Source: Nephrocerus scutellatus (lineage: Eukaryota > Arthropoda > Insecta > Diptera > Pipunculidae). Taken from it: a stretch of 64,000 nt of DNA. Below the pieces are notes generated by a model, which did no database searches, was not told the DNA's origin, and saw nothing but the letters and a program-made list of their open reading frames with translations. The stretch is taken from contig OX352764.1 in assembly GCA_947095585.1 (NCBI GenBank), positions 70,017,536-70,081,535 of the forward strand, given 5' to 3'. Position 1 is the first letter of the stretch; each line of letters opens with the position of its first letter. The translations under genes were made by a program, and so were the position numbers. Below are positions 1-13,123 of the stretch, piece after piece.

Positions 1-189
1 GTCCAAAGCATATATAAGGCATTCCAAACCTCTAATGCGTAGTCATTGAATAGGATCATTCTGGAACATATTTTGGAGAACAATAATACGTATCAATGCA
101 TATTCAATCTCCAAGGAATTTTATAATTATTACGTCCTAGTTTTCATCATAAGTATGGGTTTACAACTGGGGTCTTGGCAGGCGACATC

Positions 190-2058
190 TTAAAAACGCT
201 CCTTGATCTCATCATTATAGACTATAGAGTCTGCGGAATCGTTCTTTCACACACACGGGGTCAACAACTCTCTGTAAAAGTAAAACTTTCCTCTCGAACG
301 AGCTCAAATATCACAGTGCATTTTACTATGCAAACAAGCCTCGGATCCATATGTAAGTACTGGTAAGAACATTGTCATACACCATTGTCTGATCCGCTGA
401 CATTCAAGACACATGTGCGTAGACATCTCCTCCTTTCCTTAAGGGTGCATATTCCTTGAGCGTGTCCAAACAAACAAAAACAAAACAAAAAAATAGCAGC
501 TTGAATATTATGGTTAAACTCGTTTATTTGAAGAATTGCACCACTTCAAATTCGTGCTCCACTCCCCTCAATTAAGGGGCCAATGTTAGACGCAGACGTG
601 GCCACCATGTACTTTATTTGGCTCTCCTTTATACGCAGACTTAGATCTCATGCCGCCCGCTCAATGTGGATGAAATCTTATTGTATAGCTGTTGTATTTC
701 TAGCATTGATGTCAATATTATTACCTGCGTATGCCAGTACCTGGAGGAACATGTTTCTCTCTCAATTACATCAGAGTCTCAAGTCGCTTTCTCCAACGCT
801 AGGTTTAAAAGCTTGCAGGCCACTTTATCTTTACAAGGCTTATAACATCGGTCATGGCCAACCTACATAGTCGTGTCAGTATATTTGGAATGCCTAATTC
901 CCTCTTGGCATTAAAAAGTTATACTTTGGCTATAATACGAGTATCATATGCGGCTTTAAAGTCTCTTAAGAGATGGTGTAGAGGGCTTTGAAGCTCTAGA
1001 CATTGTTCCATCGCCTGAAAATCTGATCAGTTGCTATTTGCCTACGATGAAGCCAGACTGGTGTAGGCCAATAATGACTTTAGTCCTGAAGGATAGAGGA
1101 GAAAATCTTATACGCGGTGCTTAACAACGTTATACCACAATAATTGCTGCACGTTGTGAGTTGTGAGATCTCCATTCTGAAGTATGGAGTATAAAATATC
1201 TCCAAATACTCCAATACTTGCACTATTAGTTCATGCATTGATTGGTGTAACATGGCTCCTCCGCATTTAATCAGCTGCACCATGGATGCTTTCTGATCCC
1301 GAAGCTTTATTTTTAAGTAGATTTACTCGTATCTCCCTGATAACTTCGTCTATGCTTAATGGCGGGAGAACAGTCGCGTGTTCGCTGAAGGAGCATTAAA
1401 ATTTTCAGTAAGCTGGCCATTTAGGAACTCATGAAAGTGCTCGCTTCAAGATGCCTTTTATCTTGGATATCACATCATCCTCTATGCCTATACAAGAGCA
1501 ACGCGAGATATGTTGCGTTAAACCGCGGATATTTTTGCATAGCTCAGTTTGCATCATTCTTAAATTCAGTCCCTAGCTAACATTCATCGCACCAGTCAAT
1601 CTTGGTTGGAAACCACGCTTCATACAAATAGTGGTTCGATTCGACGTTGGCTCATCAGAAGATCGTAGTAGATCTTTAAGGAGATACCCATGTAGCTTAG
1701 GTGACTTACGCGCAAATCTTGTGCTCGCAATGACCAAATTATTACGTGCTGCCATCTCTACGACTAGTTGTCTATTGTCATTAGTGTTCTAGTGTAAACT
1801 AAGGGTGCCAATGTACTGCCTCCTGACCTAATTTTGTTTCATATTACCCAGAATGATATTCACATCATACTGAGGGCAGGCATGGAGCTCCCGTTAGACT
1901 TAAATTAAATTAAATTTTATATTTATTTTTATTTTGTGGGGAATCCTGTGTAGTTTAGTGTATGACTTACACATGTTTTTAAATTTGCCCCGGTAGCGAA
2001 GGGTATATTTATTGCTTTATTGCCGATAACGATGGTTTTTATTCTTTTGCTGACTGAA
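190..2058 (-). mobile_element. Decayed RTE-like non-LTR retrotransposon copy
   Basis: Read on the minus strand, this is a degenerate copy of the RTE-like family seen better at 21381-24104. 1080-1283 retains the RT phrases CSNYCGITLLSTAYKIFSSI and HQSMHELIVQV. 1573-1755 retains scraps of the endonuclease (NNLVIASTRFARK). About 1970-2045 matches the endonuclease N-terminal stretch that at 23.5 kb reads VIGFIAVNEWLCTLRVRGKF. The YADD catalytic box, expected near 700-740, is destroyed. Many indels and stops leave no usable frame. The family encodes an AP-type endonuclease and reverse transcriptase for target-primed integration. The clade name is my inference from RT phrasing and the ATG-repeat 3' ends of sister copies. 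Confidence 0.8.
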
Positions 2059-2360
2059 GAGTCTTGACAGACTATAGTAGGCTTGACTTGTTGACTTAAA
2101 GCAACTGTGCGCGTATTTCTGGTTCCATGCTGTTATCGGCTGCTACAGTTGATCCGAGTTAGTAAAAGGATTGCACTACTTTAAATGCACGCTCCATTAT
2201 TTATCGTGCCGCCCGCTCGATCTGGATGAAAGCTTTCTACTGACGATGTTGTACAGACTCGTTTGTCTACAGTGGCTATTATCAATCACATAAACTTGAT
2301 AATACTTGGTTGTAAAACAAGCACTTGATCTTGTTGGACTCGGAGCGGTTACTGAGGAAA
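2058..2360 (-). mobile_element. Second RTE-like fragment, RT palm to thumb
   Basis: At about 2058 the sequence jumps from the endonuclease start of one copy straight into GAAGAGTCTTGACAG, which belongs to the region 3' of the RT palm in the intact-order copy at 21.7 kb. The fragment continues through remnants of the palm region to about 2360. It is therefore a separate piece joined head to tail with the previous one. No open frame survives. 2361-2590 beyond it is AT-rich and holds nothing I recognise. Confidence 0.65.
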
Positions 2361-2589
2361 AAATTAATAAACGTCTTTTCCACATTAAAAGTAACAATAA
2401 TAATTTGATTTCAATTAAAAGCTTCTTATATACCAGTACAATATAAATAAATACCTTACGTTAGTAACTTACAATTAATAACAAAACTAAACGTAAACAA
2501 TAGTAAAGATAATTAAAAAAGGCGTAAATATGCTACGTCGTCAATGCAGTTCGTTACCCCAAATAGAATTGAAAATGTGCAAATATGCT

Positions 2590-3057
2590 GCAGTTCGTTA
2601 CAACCGGGGTCCGGTCCTGGCCTCCCGCAAAAAGTCTCTCCACCGGTCCTGATTTTGAGCCGATGCTGTCCAGTTTTGCTTCCCTAACCTCTGTGCGTCC
2701 TGGTCTACGCCATCCCTCCAGCGTATGCTTGGCCGGCCTCGCTGTCGTGTTCCATAAGTCCTGCCGCAAAGGACTTTCGCTTATGCGAGCTAGGTGTCCT
2801 GCCCACCGGAGCCTACCGACACCGAGCTTAATTTTTCTCACGATGTCGACATCGCGGTAAAGATCATTATAGAGTCTCCGGAATCGTACTTCCTTACATA
2901 CGGGGCAAATTATTATCCGTAAGACTTTTCTCTTGAACGCGGCTTGTACCCAAATTTCAATTCGCGCTCCACTATTTTAATTGCGGGACCAATGTTGGAT
3001 CCTACTCGCAGACGTGGCCACCATGTACTTAGTTTTGCTCTCATTCATTTGCAGCCC
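2590..3057 (-). mobile_element. RTE-like 3' terminal fragment
   Basis: The minus strand encodes the C-terminal tail typical of this family: RLRWAGHLARISE, then a GRP-x-W box (here TLEGWRRPGRTEV after a deletion), then SKSGPVERLFAGGQDRTPVV. The element's last bases (the complement of ACAACCGGGGTCCGG) lie at about 2597. A 17-bp deletion relative to copy 2 (12262-12278) breaks the frame between the WAGHLAR and GRP boxes. At about 3057 it is fused to the 3' part of a LOA/I-like element, a junction shared with the other duplicate at about 12557. Confidence 0.8.
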
Positions 3058-3441
3058 TAGGAGTTTTTCGATAGCTGCCATTGGGCAGGTCTTTACTGCT
3101 TCCGTTGCACTTAGACAAATTAGTTTCTGTATTTTATTCAGTTTTGAGCATGTCGTTGTTTGCTCTGTTTTTTCGACCCAATCAGGGCCTCGTACCCAAA
3201 TTTCAATTCGCGCTCCACTATTTTAATTGCGGGACCAATGTTGGATCCTACTCGCAGACGTGGCCACCATGTACTTAGTTTTGCTCTCATTCATTTGCAG
3301 CCCTAGGAGTTTTTCGATAGCTGCCATTGGGCAGGTCTTTACTGCTTCCGTTGCACTTAGACAAATTAGTTTCTGTATTTTATTCAGTTTTGAGCATGTC
3401 GTTGTTTGCTCTGTTTTTTCGACCCAATCAGGGCCTCGTAC
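2946..3441. repeat. 246-bp tandem duplication, two units
   Basis: Two head-to-tail units with period 246: GTACCC starts at 2946 and again at 3192, and the second unit ends at the GGGCCTCGTA shared with the first. Each unit contains the RTE/LOA junction (about 3057 and 3303). The sister block at 12446-12695 has only one unit. The junction shows short GTA microhomology. The units look identical by eye, so the event is recent. Confidence 0.95.
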
Positions 3442-5390
3442 GTGATCCTGGGTCTATAATATTTTGGTATAGCCATAAGGAGATTTGCGGGTTTATTCCC
3501 CACGTTTTGTTAAACGTGCGTTGGAAGGTGAAGTAAGCTCTGTAAGCTTTGTTCTTAAAATATGATGTATGGGGGCACCATGTCAGCTTACTGTCAAACA
3601 CGACCCCTAGGTATTTGGCTTCTGGCATCAATTTAAGGGGTTTGCCTTGGAATTGTAGTGCTGGAAGCGTAATTTTGTTCCGTTTTGTTGAAAGTGTGCA
3701 AACTATCATTTTTGGACGCTTAGGCCAACCTCTTTGCAGCAGTATATTACTAGTTTGAGAGCAAATTGCATTCGTTCTGTTAGTGTGCTTTCGAATTTAT
3801 CTCGAACCATTAGAACAAGGTCATCTGCGTATGATGTTTGTTAAGCTGTAATTCTTTAGCCTGCCCAATAACTGGTCCATCACTAATAACCACAGAATAG
3901 GCGATAGGACACCGCCTTATGGGAATCCCCTGGTTGCTGCTATTGTGAAATTTTTGTCACCGAACGAGGCCTGAATTTTCCTGCTTTTTAACATGGTTAT
4001 TACCCATCCTAGGATAGAAGAGTCAATCCCTCTTGCTCTAGCCTGTGCTTGAATTACTTCGAAGCTGGTGTTCTCAAAAGCACCTTGTATGTCAATGAAG
4101 GCGCATAGTAGCATTTTATTGCTGCGAAGTGTGTCTTTGATTTCGGTTGTCAGCTCATATAGTGCTGTTTCAGTTGATTTGGGGTTTTGTTGGAGTGTGT
4201 TTTACCTCATGGCCTTAGTTTCTTCATTTTAGAATAAATAATGTGAGGCTGATAGGTAGATAGGACCTGGTATCCTCGGGGGATTTTTTACCTCCTTTAT
4301 GTAAGAATAACACCCGAACCTCTCTCCAGAACCTTGGAACATATTCTAGGCTGTAGCTGGCTTTGTATAGATTTACAAGTAGTGGTTCTATTAATTTAAT
4401 TTCACGTTGAAGAAAGATTGGATACAGCCCGTCTCCACCAGGAAACTTGTAGGGTCCGAATGAGCTTACCGCCCAGCAAATTCCTTCTGGTACTGGTTGA
4501 GCGTCTGTAAGACTCGGTTGAGGTAGGGTATGGGTACATGTAAGTGTCCTCGTTTACATCTTGGTTGTCCAGTATTATACTACTATTTATTTAGGGAAGT
4601 TACTTTTTAGCAGACACTCGAGAGTTTCTTGTTTGGAGGATTTTAATTCTTCGTTTGGTTTCTTTACTGAAACTAGTGGGTTGTTGTGGTCGAGTGAGAG
4701 AGCTTTGTGTAGTCGGCAAGCTGTTAGCAGTTTGTCGATGCTTTCACAAAATTCTCTCCAGCTTTTTCTTTTGCTGTTTCTTAATGCCACATTGTATCTG
4801 CTTAGGGCAGTTTTATAGGTCGTCCAGGTGTTTGTGCTTTTGGCCTTGTTGAAGAGTATACGAACTTCTCTTCGTTTGGCCACGAGTTCGTGATTCCACC
4901 ATGGAACGTCCCTTGTGCGATTGATACGATTTTCAGGGATACTTGTATGATAGGCGTTTATTATGATTGCCTCGGTCAGTTCGTTTGCTGTGCTGTCAAG
5001 CAATCGGCAATTGAGGTAATTGGGGTAATCATGCCGGTTAGGTTCTGTCTGAGTTGGTCTAGGAAGACTTGTCAGTTAGTATGTTTGGGGGTTCGTACAA
5101 AGCATTGAACCCTGTTTGGAGTTTCTATATCAAATCTGATGTACATGTGGTCAGAGAATGATGCCTCCTTCATTAGGTGCCGTTTATGGATCATACTGGC
5201 CGTCCTTGAGTTTGATAAGGTTAGGTCCAGTACCTCTCTCTGTATGGCGTTTATGAATGTTTTTTGATGGACAGTAGTTAAAAAGTTGGTCACCTCTGCT
5301 GTTGGTGTCGGTGCTTCCCCTGCGTATTGTGAGTTCGCATCGCATCCGATCACGAATTTTTCGTACGAAAAACAAAATTCGAACAAAAGC
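3304..5390 (-). mobile_element. Decayed LOA/I-like non-LTR element with RNase H relic
   Basis: Minus-strand domains run from right to left. Endonuclease C-terminal part is at 5072-5386 (IGCDANSQY, then EASFSDHMY). A linker region is at 4587-5003 (PWWNHELVAKRREVRILFNK, then SWREFCESID). RT motif A is at 3917-4114 (FIDIQGAFENTSFE). RT thumb is at 3428-3709 (AKYLGVVFDSKLTW, then KTWGINPQISLWLYQNI). A pre-RNase H phrase (TCPMAAIEKLLG) lies at about 3304-3340, and a duplicated copy of it at 3058-3095. Stops and frameshifts separate all blocks and the RT B and C motifs are eroded. The order and WG-x-P-W-Y phrase resemble the elements at 13.7 and 55-64 kb; the clade label is tentative. Confidence 0.85.
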
Positions 5391-6360
5391 TATTATATCT
5401 TGTATCAAGTGTTTTTTATTACCAATCAATAGATTTTCGTTAATAGCGGTTGTACGATCATAATGTGCATAATCATAATATATCCAGCATAGCTGTTATC
5501 CGATGTATTGGACATTGGTAGAAAAATGTATTATCGAGTATAAATCTCACCGAAGTCAATACGTAGTTTCGTTATTTTAAGCAATTTATAACTTTTACAA
5601 AAAGTTTCGTAGTTTAATAGCCAATATTAACGAAATGGTTAGTTATTCGCAATATTGCGTTGGCTTCAAATTAATAAAAAAATAGAATCTAGAAATGCTT
5701 AGCACATTAAAAAAAACAACCCATAAAAATTAAAATATTTCATGTACGTTCTTTAATAACCAATATACATGCTGAAATATAAAAGCACATACGAAGCACT
5801 GCAACCCAACAACAAAACAACCCCAATCGTTAAGCTAGCAGCACACAACGCACACAGTCATTAAAGCATGATATAATAATAGATAGTATTGTGTCCGGAA
5901 ATATACATTTGTGCAAAATTTCAATACAATCGGGCTTTGGGAAGTGGGTTAAAAATTGATCACAAGATCTGACCAGCCCGCCAGTCAGCAAGCCAAGGGC
6001 AAGAGAATTGAAAAAAAAACCAAATATTCTGAGCGCAATGCTTAATGTAGTAAACTGCTTAAGCTGCGTAAAAAAATAATGAATGTCTAATGAAGTAGAT
6101 AATAGATATTCAACATGCAGGTGAAATTTGCATTTCTATTTCCATGATTTGGTTTTTTCTTGTGACGTATTTTTATGTCTCTGTCCTCTTCAACCTGGCG
6201 TTTTATATAATCGTACTTCTTGCTGTGCACAAACGCCTAGCTTAACTTATGTCGAATATTCTACAGCCCATCTTATAGCGTTTTTTCCAAATCCGTTCCG
6301 CTATAATAGGGTTTTAAACAAAGTTAAATAACAGTTTATGCTCTGTATAAAATTTTGTTG
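5391..6360. other. AT-rich stretch with inverted module scraps
   Basis: No gene is seen. Two short stretches, about 5705-5770 and 5900-5985, are reverse-complement fragments of the tandem module family found at 45.7 and 48.5 kb: ACAACCCATAAAAATTAAAA and GGGAAGTGGGTTAAAAATTG are the shared phrases. The stretch probably lies in the intron upstream of the first visible lowfat exon. Confidence 0.5.
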
Positions 6361-6364
6361 ATCT

Positions 6365-6775
6365 TAATTGTTATCTACTACAATTAACAACAATTTCATT
6401 TTAAAAGGTGAAAATCCAAGTCTGTCCAATCGGACGTACTGCTTAAAACCCTTTTCAACTACACGGAAAACATCCGGCGTATTCCGGCTGCCCCATCCCA
6501 CTGAACCCCACTCAACTGACCACCCACCCACAGACCTCTCGCCCACTAACACCCCGCTGATTGACCACCTTCTACCACGTTTTCGAATCGTGAGTTATGG
6601 TTCATACAAAAATCCCACGGAAAAAAAAACTTTTAGTTTCTCCCGAATTTTCCAATTTTATGGGCAATTTTTCCCATTTTTCTTTCCGTATAAAATAAGG
6701 ACTATGACGAACATTTTAAAAGAAATAAATTTACCAACGAACAGCATTTCAATTTTATTTATATAGATTATTCTT
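6365..6775. mobile_element. C-rich repeat element (Helitron/DINE-like?)
   Basis: The core reads CCGGCTGCCCCATCCCACTG followed by runs of CCCACT/ACCACC, then an AT-rich tail with GAATTTTCCAATTTT and a final ACATTTCAATTTT-type end (about 6740-6760). The same order, C-rich core then AT-rich tail, recurs at 29320-29405, 30000-30396 and 41675-41790. It codes for nothing. The Helitron-like label is a guess from the form of related copies such as CTAGCTGATTACCCTGCGTG at 32.4 kb; ends and target sites were not defined. Confidence 0.4.
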
Positions 6776-6882
6776 ATTTATCTATTAATTAAAACTGAAC
6801 TGATATAATGCAAATTAAAATGTATAACATAAATAAAAAAGTTTTAAAATAGAGTATTAACTTCGGTTTTTCGTCTTTTTGA

Positions 6883-7746
<864 letters not shown>

Positions 7747-7817
7747 AGTAACTAATCTTTATTACCGCGCACAGAAACCTAAAAAGAGCGCATACTTAAC
7801 AATTATATAAACCTGGA

Positions 7818-7823
7818 AATAAA
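7818..7823 (+). promoter_or_regulatory. Candidate polyadenylation signal of lowfat
   Basis: AATAAA lies 72 bp after the final stop codon and is followed by a GT-rich stretch (TTGGTTTTGGTGTGTG, about 7871-7886), the usual downstream element. Other AATAAA copies follow in the AT-rich flank, so use is unproven. Confidence 0.5.
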
Positions 7824-7899
7824 TGTCCAGGCTTTCAATTAGCTGCATAACATACCCTGGATCAATTTAAAATTGGTTTTGGTGTGTGATTAATTATTT

Positions 7900-9474
7900 G
7901 AAAATAACGTTAGTCTTCATTGAAGTGCAAACATCTTTTTAATTTGAAACAAAAAAATTCAATATTTAATAATAATTTCATTTTTTATAAAAGTTGTTAT
8001 TCAAATTAATTTAATTCTTCAAATTCCATTAAACAATAGGTATTTAAATTTTGTTGTAGTATACCTCCTTTAGTTTTTCGTTTTTTCTTGGTTTCAACCC
8101 ACTACTTCTTGAGAAATTTCAAAAATTGAACAAAAATCATGAAAAATGTTGCTTCAAAACTAGGATTGGTAGTTAGTTGTTAATGTTTTGCCATTGAGGA
8201 TATGCTTATAAGCACCTTCCTTTTGGATTTCGAATTGCAAAGTTATTATCATTTAAATGGTCCGTCGATAAATTCTATAAATAAAATATAATTAAAAAAT
8301 AAATATGGACAGCAAGCCATCGAATACAAATTTAATAAACAATAAATAAAACTTAATGGTAATTGTAAGTCGTTATTTTTAATGTTAACAGGAAGAGAAT
8401 TTGAAGCTCAAGTGAATGTGATTTTTTACGTTTTATATATATACATATAAATAGATATAATAAAAAAAATACATTAATAATGTTTATTTTTTATGTTTAT
8501 TTAATGCGTACTAAAGCGTTCTTGAAATAATAAACAAACGCAGAGTGTTACCATTTTCAACGCTAGTAAATTAAAAAAAACTTAATTTGATCTTTTTTTT
8601 AATTTAAAAATTATTAATAGATGCATATCAAATAGTTTTTAGGTTAGTAAAATACATTCGAATGTATACATAATAAATTGTTAATTTTAGTATTTAAAAA
8701 TGAAATTAATAATCGAATTGTTTATTTTTTAATGTCGAATAAAATACAGTAAATTTGCAAGTTTATTGTAACTTGTTTAAAAGATATTTAGAACATAGAA
8801 AGCTGAACCAAAATTTTTATATTTTATGTGTGAATTATTCAATATTAGCTAAATTTTTAATGAATTTTTTAAGACAACAAATGATTTAATCAAAATTAAT
8901 TTACTCAGAGGCATTTTTAAGACAACAAATGATTTAATCAAAATTAATTTACTCAGAGGCATTTGGATAGAAACATTGCGATTGTCCTTATTTCAACTTT
9001 ATAGAATAAACATACAGGCACAAGATAAAAAATTAAATTGTTTATTTTTATTATTGTCATTATTAATATTATATTAATTTTTTAGTTAAATTTATCTTTC
9101 TAGGTCAATATCGATTAACAAAGAGACAACCATATAATGTAGATATATCATCTACTCAATACATTGTGTCCCCTACAAATGTAATTTATTTGATAGTTTA
9201 AAAATGTTTTTAAATCTTTTAATATTGTACTTTGCTTTAAATTTTATTAATCTTTGATAAAGTAAAATGCAATTTCTACCGATTTTGTAATAACGTGAAA
9301 ATAAAAATAACTTTTTTCAAATGATGGAAATAAAAATATGTTATAAGTTACCGACCTTTTGTTTATTTTGCACGTGAACAAATTATTCAGAAATTTAAAA
9401 AATAATATGCGTAAAGAACACTTCTACGAGTATCTATTTATTAACATTCACAATTTTAAGGCAATGTGGGTAAT
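7900..9474. other. AT-rich flank 3' of lowfat, no gene seen
   Basis: Very AT-rich sequence with no recognisable coding or RNA gene. It ends exactly where the second copy of the segmental duplication begins. One internal tandem repeat is listed separately. Confidence 0.6.
8867..8964. repeat. 48-bp tandem duplication
   Basis: The phrase AAGACAACAAATGATTTAAT begins at 8871 and again at 8919. Two identical units of 48 bp lie head to tail, ending in CTCAGAGGCATTT. Confidence 0.95.
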
Positions 9475-9672
9475 GTCCAAAGCATATATAAGGCATTCCA
9501 AACCTCTAATGCGTAGTCATTGAATAGGATCATTCTGGAACATATTTTGGAGAACAATAATACGTATCAATGCATATTCAAGTGATCCAATCTCCAAGGA
9601 ATTTTATAATTATTACGTCCTAGTTTTCATCATAAGTATGGGTTTACAACTGGGGTCTTGGCAGGCGACATC

Positions 9673-11843
9673 TTAAAAACGCTCCTTGATCTCATCATTA
9701 TAGACTATAGAGTCTGCGGAATCGTTCTTTCACACACACGGGGTCAACAACTCTCTGTAAAAGTAAAACTTTCCTCTCGAACGAGCTCAAATATCACAGT
9801 GCATTTTACTATGCAAACAAGCCTCGGATCCATATGTAAGTACTGGTAAGAACATTGTCATACACCATTGTCTGATCCGCTGACATTCAAGACACATGTG
9901 CGTAGACATCTCCTCCTTTCCTTAAGGGTGCATATCCCTTGAGCGTGTCCAAACAAACAAAAACAAAACAAAAAAATAGCAGCTTGAATATTATGGTTAA
10001 ACTCGTTTATTTGAAGAATTGCACCACTTCAAATTCGTGCTCCACTCCCCTCAATTAAGGGGCCAATGTTAGACGCAGACGTGGCCACCATGTACTTTAT
10101 TTGGCTCTCCTTTATGCGCAGACTTAGATCTCATGCCGCCCGCTCAATGTGGATGAAATCTTATTGTATAGCTGTTGTATTTCTAGCATTGATGTCAATA
10201 TTATTACCTGCGTATGCCAGTACCTGGAGGAACATGTTTCTCTCTCAATTACATCAGAGTCTCAAGTCGCTTTCTCCAACGCTAGGTTTAAAAGCTTGCA
10301 GGCCACTTTATCTTTACAAGGCTTATAACATCGGTCATGGCCAACCTACATAGTCGTGTCAGTATATTTGGAATGCCTAATTCCCTCTTGGCATTAAAAA
10401 GTTATACTTTGGCTATAATACGAGTATCATATGCGGCTTTAAAGTCTCTTAAGAGATGGTGTAGAGGGCTTTGAAGCTCTAGACATTGTTCCATCGCCTG
10501 AAAATCTGATCAGTTGCTATTTGCCTACGATGAAGCCAGACTGGTGTAGGCCAATAATGACTTTAGTCCTGAAGGATAGAGGAGAAAATCTTATACGCGG
10601 TGCTTAACAACGTTATACCACAATAATTGCTGCACGTTGTGAGTTGTGAGATCTCCATTCTGAAGTATGGAGTATAAAATATCTCCAAATACTCCAATAC
10701 TTGCACTATTAGTTCATGCATTGATTGGTGTAACATGGCTCCTCCGCATTTAATCAGCTGCACCATGGATGCTTTCTGATCCCGAAGCTTTATTTTTAAG
10801 TAGATTTACTCGTATCTCCCTGATAACTTCGTCTATGCTTAATGGCGGGAGAACAGTCGCGTGTTCGCTGAAGGAGCATTAAAATTTTCAGTAAGCTGGC
10901 CATTTAGGAACTCATGAAAGTGCTCGCTTCAAGATGCCTTTTATCTTGGATATCACATCATCCTCTATGCCTATACAAGAGCAACGCGAGATATGTTGCG
11001 TTAAACCGCGGATATTTTTGCATAGCTCAGTTTGCATCATTCTTAAATTCAGTCCCTAGCTAACATTCATCGCACCAGTCAATCTTGGTTGGAAACCACG
11101 CTTCATACAAATAGTGGTTCGATTCGACGTTGGCTCATCAGAAGATCGTAGTAGATCTTTAAGGAGATACCCATGTAGCTTAGGTGACTTACGCGCAAAT
11201 CTTGTGCTCGCAATGACCAAATTATTACGTGCTGCCATCTCTACGACTAGTTGTCTATTGTCATTAGTGTTCTAGTGTAAACTAAGGGTGCCAATGTACT
11301 GCCTCCTGACCTAATTTTGTTTCATATTACCCAGAATGATATTCACATCATACTGAGGGCAGGCATGGAGCTCCCGTTAGACTTAAATTAAATTAAATTT
11401 TATATTTATTTTTATTTTGTGGGGAATCCTGTGTAGTTTAGTGTATGACTTACACATGTTTTTAAATTTGCCCCGGTAGCGAAGGGTATATTTATTGCTT
11501 TATTGCCGATAACGATGGTTTTTATTCTTTTGCTGACTGAAGAGTCTTGACAGACTATAGTAGGCTTGACTTGTTGACTTAAAGCAACTGTGCGCGTATT
11601 TCTGGTTCCATGCTGTTATCGGCTGCTACAGTTGATCCGAGTTAGTAAAAGGATTGCACTACTTTAAATGCACGCTCCATTATTTATCGTGCCGCCCGCT
11701 CGATCTGGATGAAAGCTTTCTACTGACGATGTTGTACAGACTCGTTTGTCTACAGTGGCTATTATCAATCACATAAACTTGATAATACTTGGTTGTAAAA
11801 CAAGCACTTGATCTTGTTGGACTCGGAGCGGTTACTGAGGAAA
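9673..11843 (-). mobile_element. Decayed RTE-like fragments (duplicate of 190-2360)
   Basis: Same pieces, same order and same internal head-to-tail join (about 11541) as in copy 1. RT relic phrases are at 10563-10766 and endonuclease scraps at 11056-11238. No functional frame. Confidence 0.8.
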
Positions 11844-12072
11844 AAATTAATAAACGTCTTTTCCACATTAAAAGTAACAATAATAATTTGATTTCAATTA
11901 AAAGCTTCTTATATACCAGTACAATATAAATAAATACCTTACGTTAGTAACTTACAATTAATAACAAAACTAAACGTAAACAATAGTAAAGATAATTAAA
12001 AAAGGCGTAAATATGCTACGTCGTCAATGCAGTTCGTTACCCCAAATAGAATTGAAAATGTGCAAATATGCT

Positions 12073-12557
12073 GCAGTTCGTTACAACCGGGGTCCGTTCC
12101 TGGCCTCCCGCAAAAAGTCTCTCCACCGGTCCTGATTTTGAGCCGATGCTGTCCAGTTTTGCTTCCCTAACCTCTGTGCGTCCTGGTCTACGCCATCCCT
12201 CCAGCGTATGCTTGGCCGGCCTCGCTGTCGTGTTCCATAAGTCCTGCCGCAAAGGACTTTCCAAGCAGGATCCTCTTCGCTTATGCGAGCTAGGTGTCCT
12301 GCCCACCGGAGCCTACCGACACCGAGCTTAATTTTCTTCACGATGTCGACATCGCGGTAAAGATCATTATAGAGTCTCCGGAATCGTACTTCCTTACATA
12401 CGGGGCAAATTATTATCCGTAAGACTTTTCTCTTGAACGCGGCTTGTACCCAAATTTCAATTCGCGCTCCACTATTTTAATTGCGGGACCAATGTTGGAT
12501 CCTACTCGCAGACGTGGCCACCATGTACTTAGTTTTGCTCTCATTAATTTGCAGCCC
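12073..12557 (-). mobile_element. RTE-like 3' terminal fragment (duplicate of 2590-3057)
   Basis: Here the 17 bases lost in copy 1 are present, so the minus-strand tail is longer: LRWAGHLARISEEDPAWKVL, then RTYGTRQRGRPSIRWRDGVD, then QNQDRWRDFLREARNGPRL at 12081-12341. This confirms the family and shows that the copy 1 version is the deleted one. It joins LOA/I-like sequence at about 12557. Confidence 0.85.
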
Positions 12558-13040
12558 TAGGAGTTTTTCGATAGCTGCCATTGGGCAGGTCTTTACTGCT
12601 TCCGTTGCACTTAGACAAATTAGTTTCTGTATTTTATTCAGTTTTGAGCATGTCGTTGTTTGCTCTGTTTTTTAGACCCAATCAGGGCCTCGTACGTGAT
12701 CCTGGGTCTATAATATTTTGGTATAGCCATAAGGAGATTTGTGGGTTTATTCCCCACGTTTTGTTAAACGTGCGTTGGAAGGTGAAGTAAGCTCTGTAAG
12801 CTTTGTTCTTAAAATATGATGTATGGGGGCACCATGTCAGCTTACTGTCAAACACGACCCCTAGGTATTTGGCTTCTGGCATCAATTTAAGGGGTTTGCC
12901 TTGGAATTGTAGTGCTGGAAGCGTAATTTTGTTCCGTTTTGTTGAAAGTGTGCAAACTATCATTTTTGGACGCTTAGGCCAACCTCTTTGCAGCAGTATA
13001 TTACTAGTTTGAGAGCATATTGCATTCGTTCTGTTAGTGT
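12558..13040 (-). mobile_element. LOA/I-like RT thumb fragment (duplicate)
   Basis: 12682-12963 on the minus strand repeats the RT thumb fragment (AKYLGVVFDSKLTW and KTWGINPQISLWLYQNI). The element is cut at 13040, where copy 1 continues into the rest of the RT. Confidence 0.85.
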
Positions 13041-13123
13041 TAGTTTGATATGGCTTTTATTGATTGAGTTTTTGCTGTCCTGTTTTTTATATCTGGGTGA
13101 TAATTTTGTACCTAGTCTCTAGT

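Larger units (their letters stand above)
1..3786. repeat. Segmental duplication, copy 1 (left)
   Basis: This block is repeated at 9475-13040 in the same orientation with only about ten single-base differences noticed by eye. The length difference of 220 bp is fully explained by three indels: copy 2 has 9 extra bases near position 97 and 17 extra near 2780, and copy 1 has an extra 246-bp tandem unit at 2946-3441. The block is a patchwork of dead RTE-like and LOA/I-like retrotransposon pieces, all on the minus strand. The left edge may lie outside the window. The right edge is sharp: both copies share sequence through 3786/13040, then differ completely. Confidence 0.95.
9475..13040. repeat. Segmental duplication, copy 2 (right)
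   Basis: Direct repeat of 1-3786. The offset is 9474 at the start, 9483 after a 9-bp insertion (GTGATCCAA, about 9580), 9500 after a 17-bp insertion (CAAGCAGGATCCTCTTC, about 12262) and 9254 after the point where copy 1 carries its extra 246-bp unit. The copy starts abruptly in AT-rich DNA at 9475 and ends at 13040, where it meets an unrelated integrase fragment. Confidence 0.95.

Noticed and set aside
3081..3536. Plus-strand open stretches over the 246-bp tandem repeat
   Set aside because: They are antisense to RTE-like and LOA/I-like coding relics on the minus strand.
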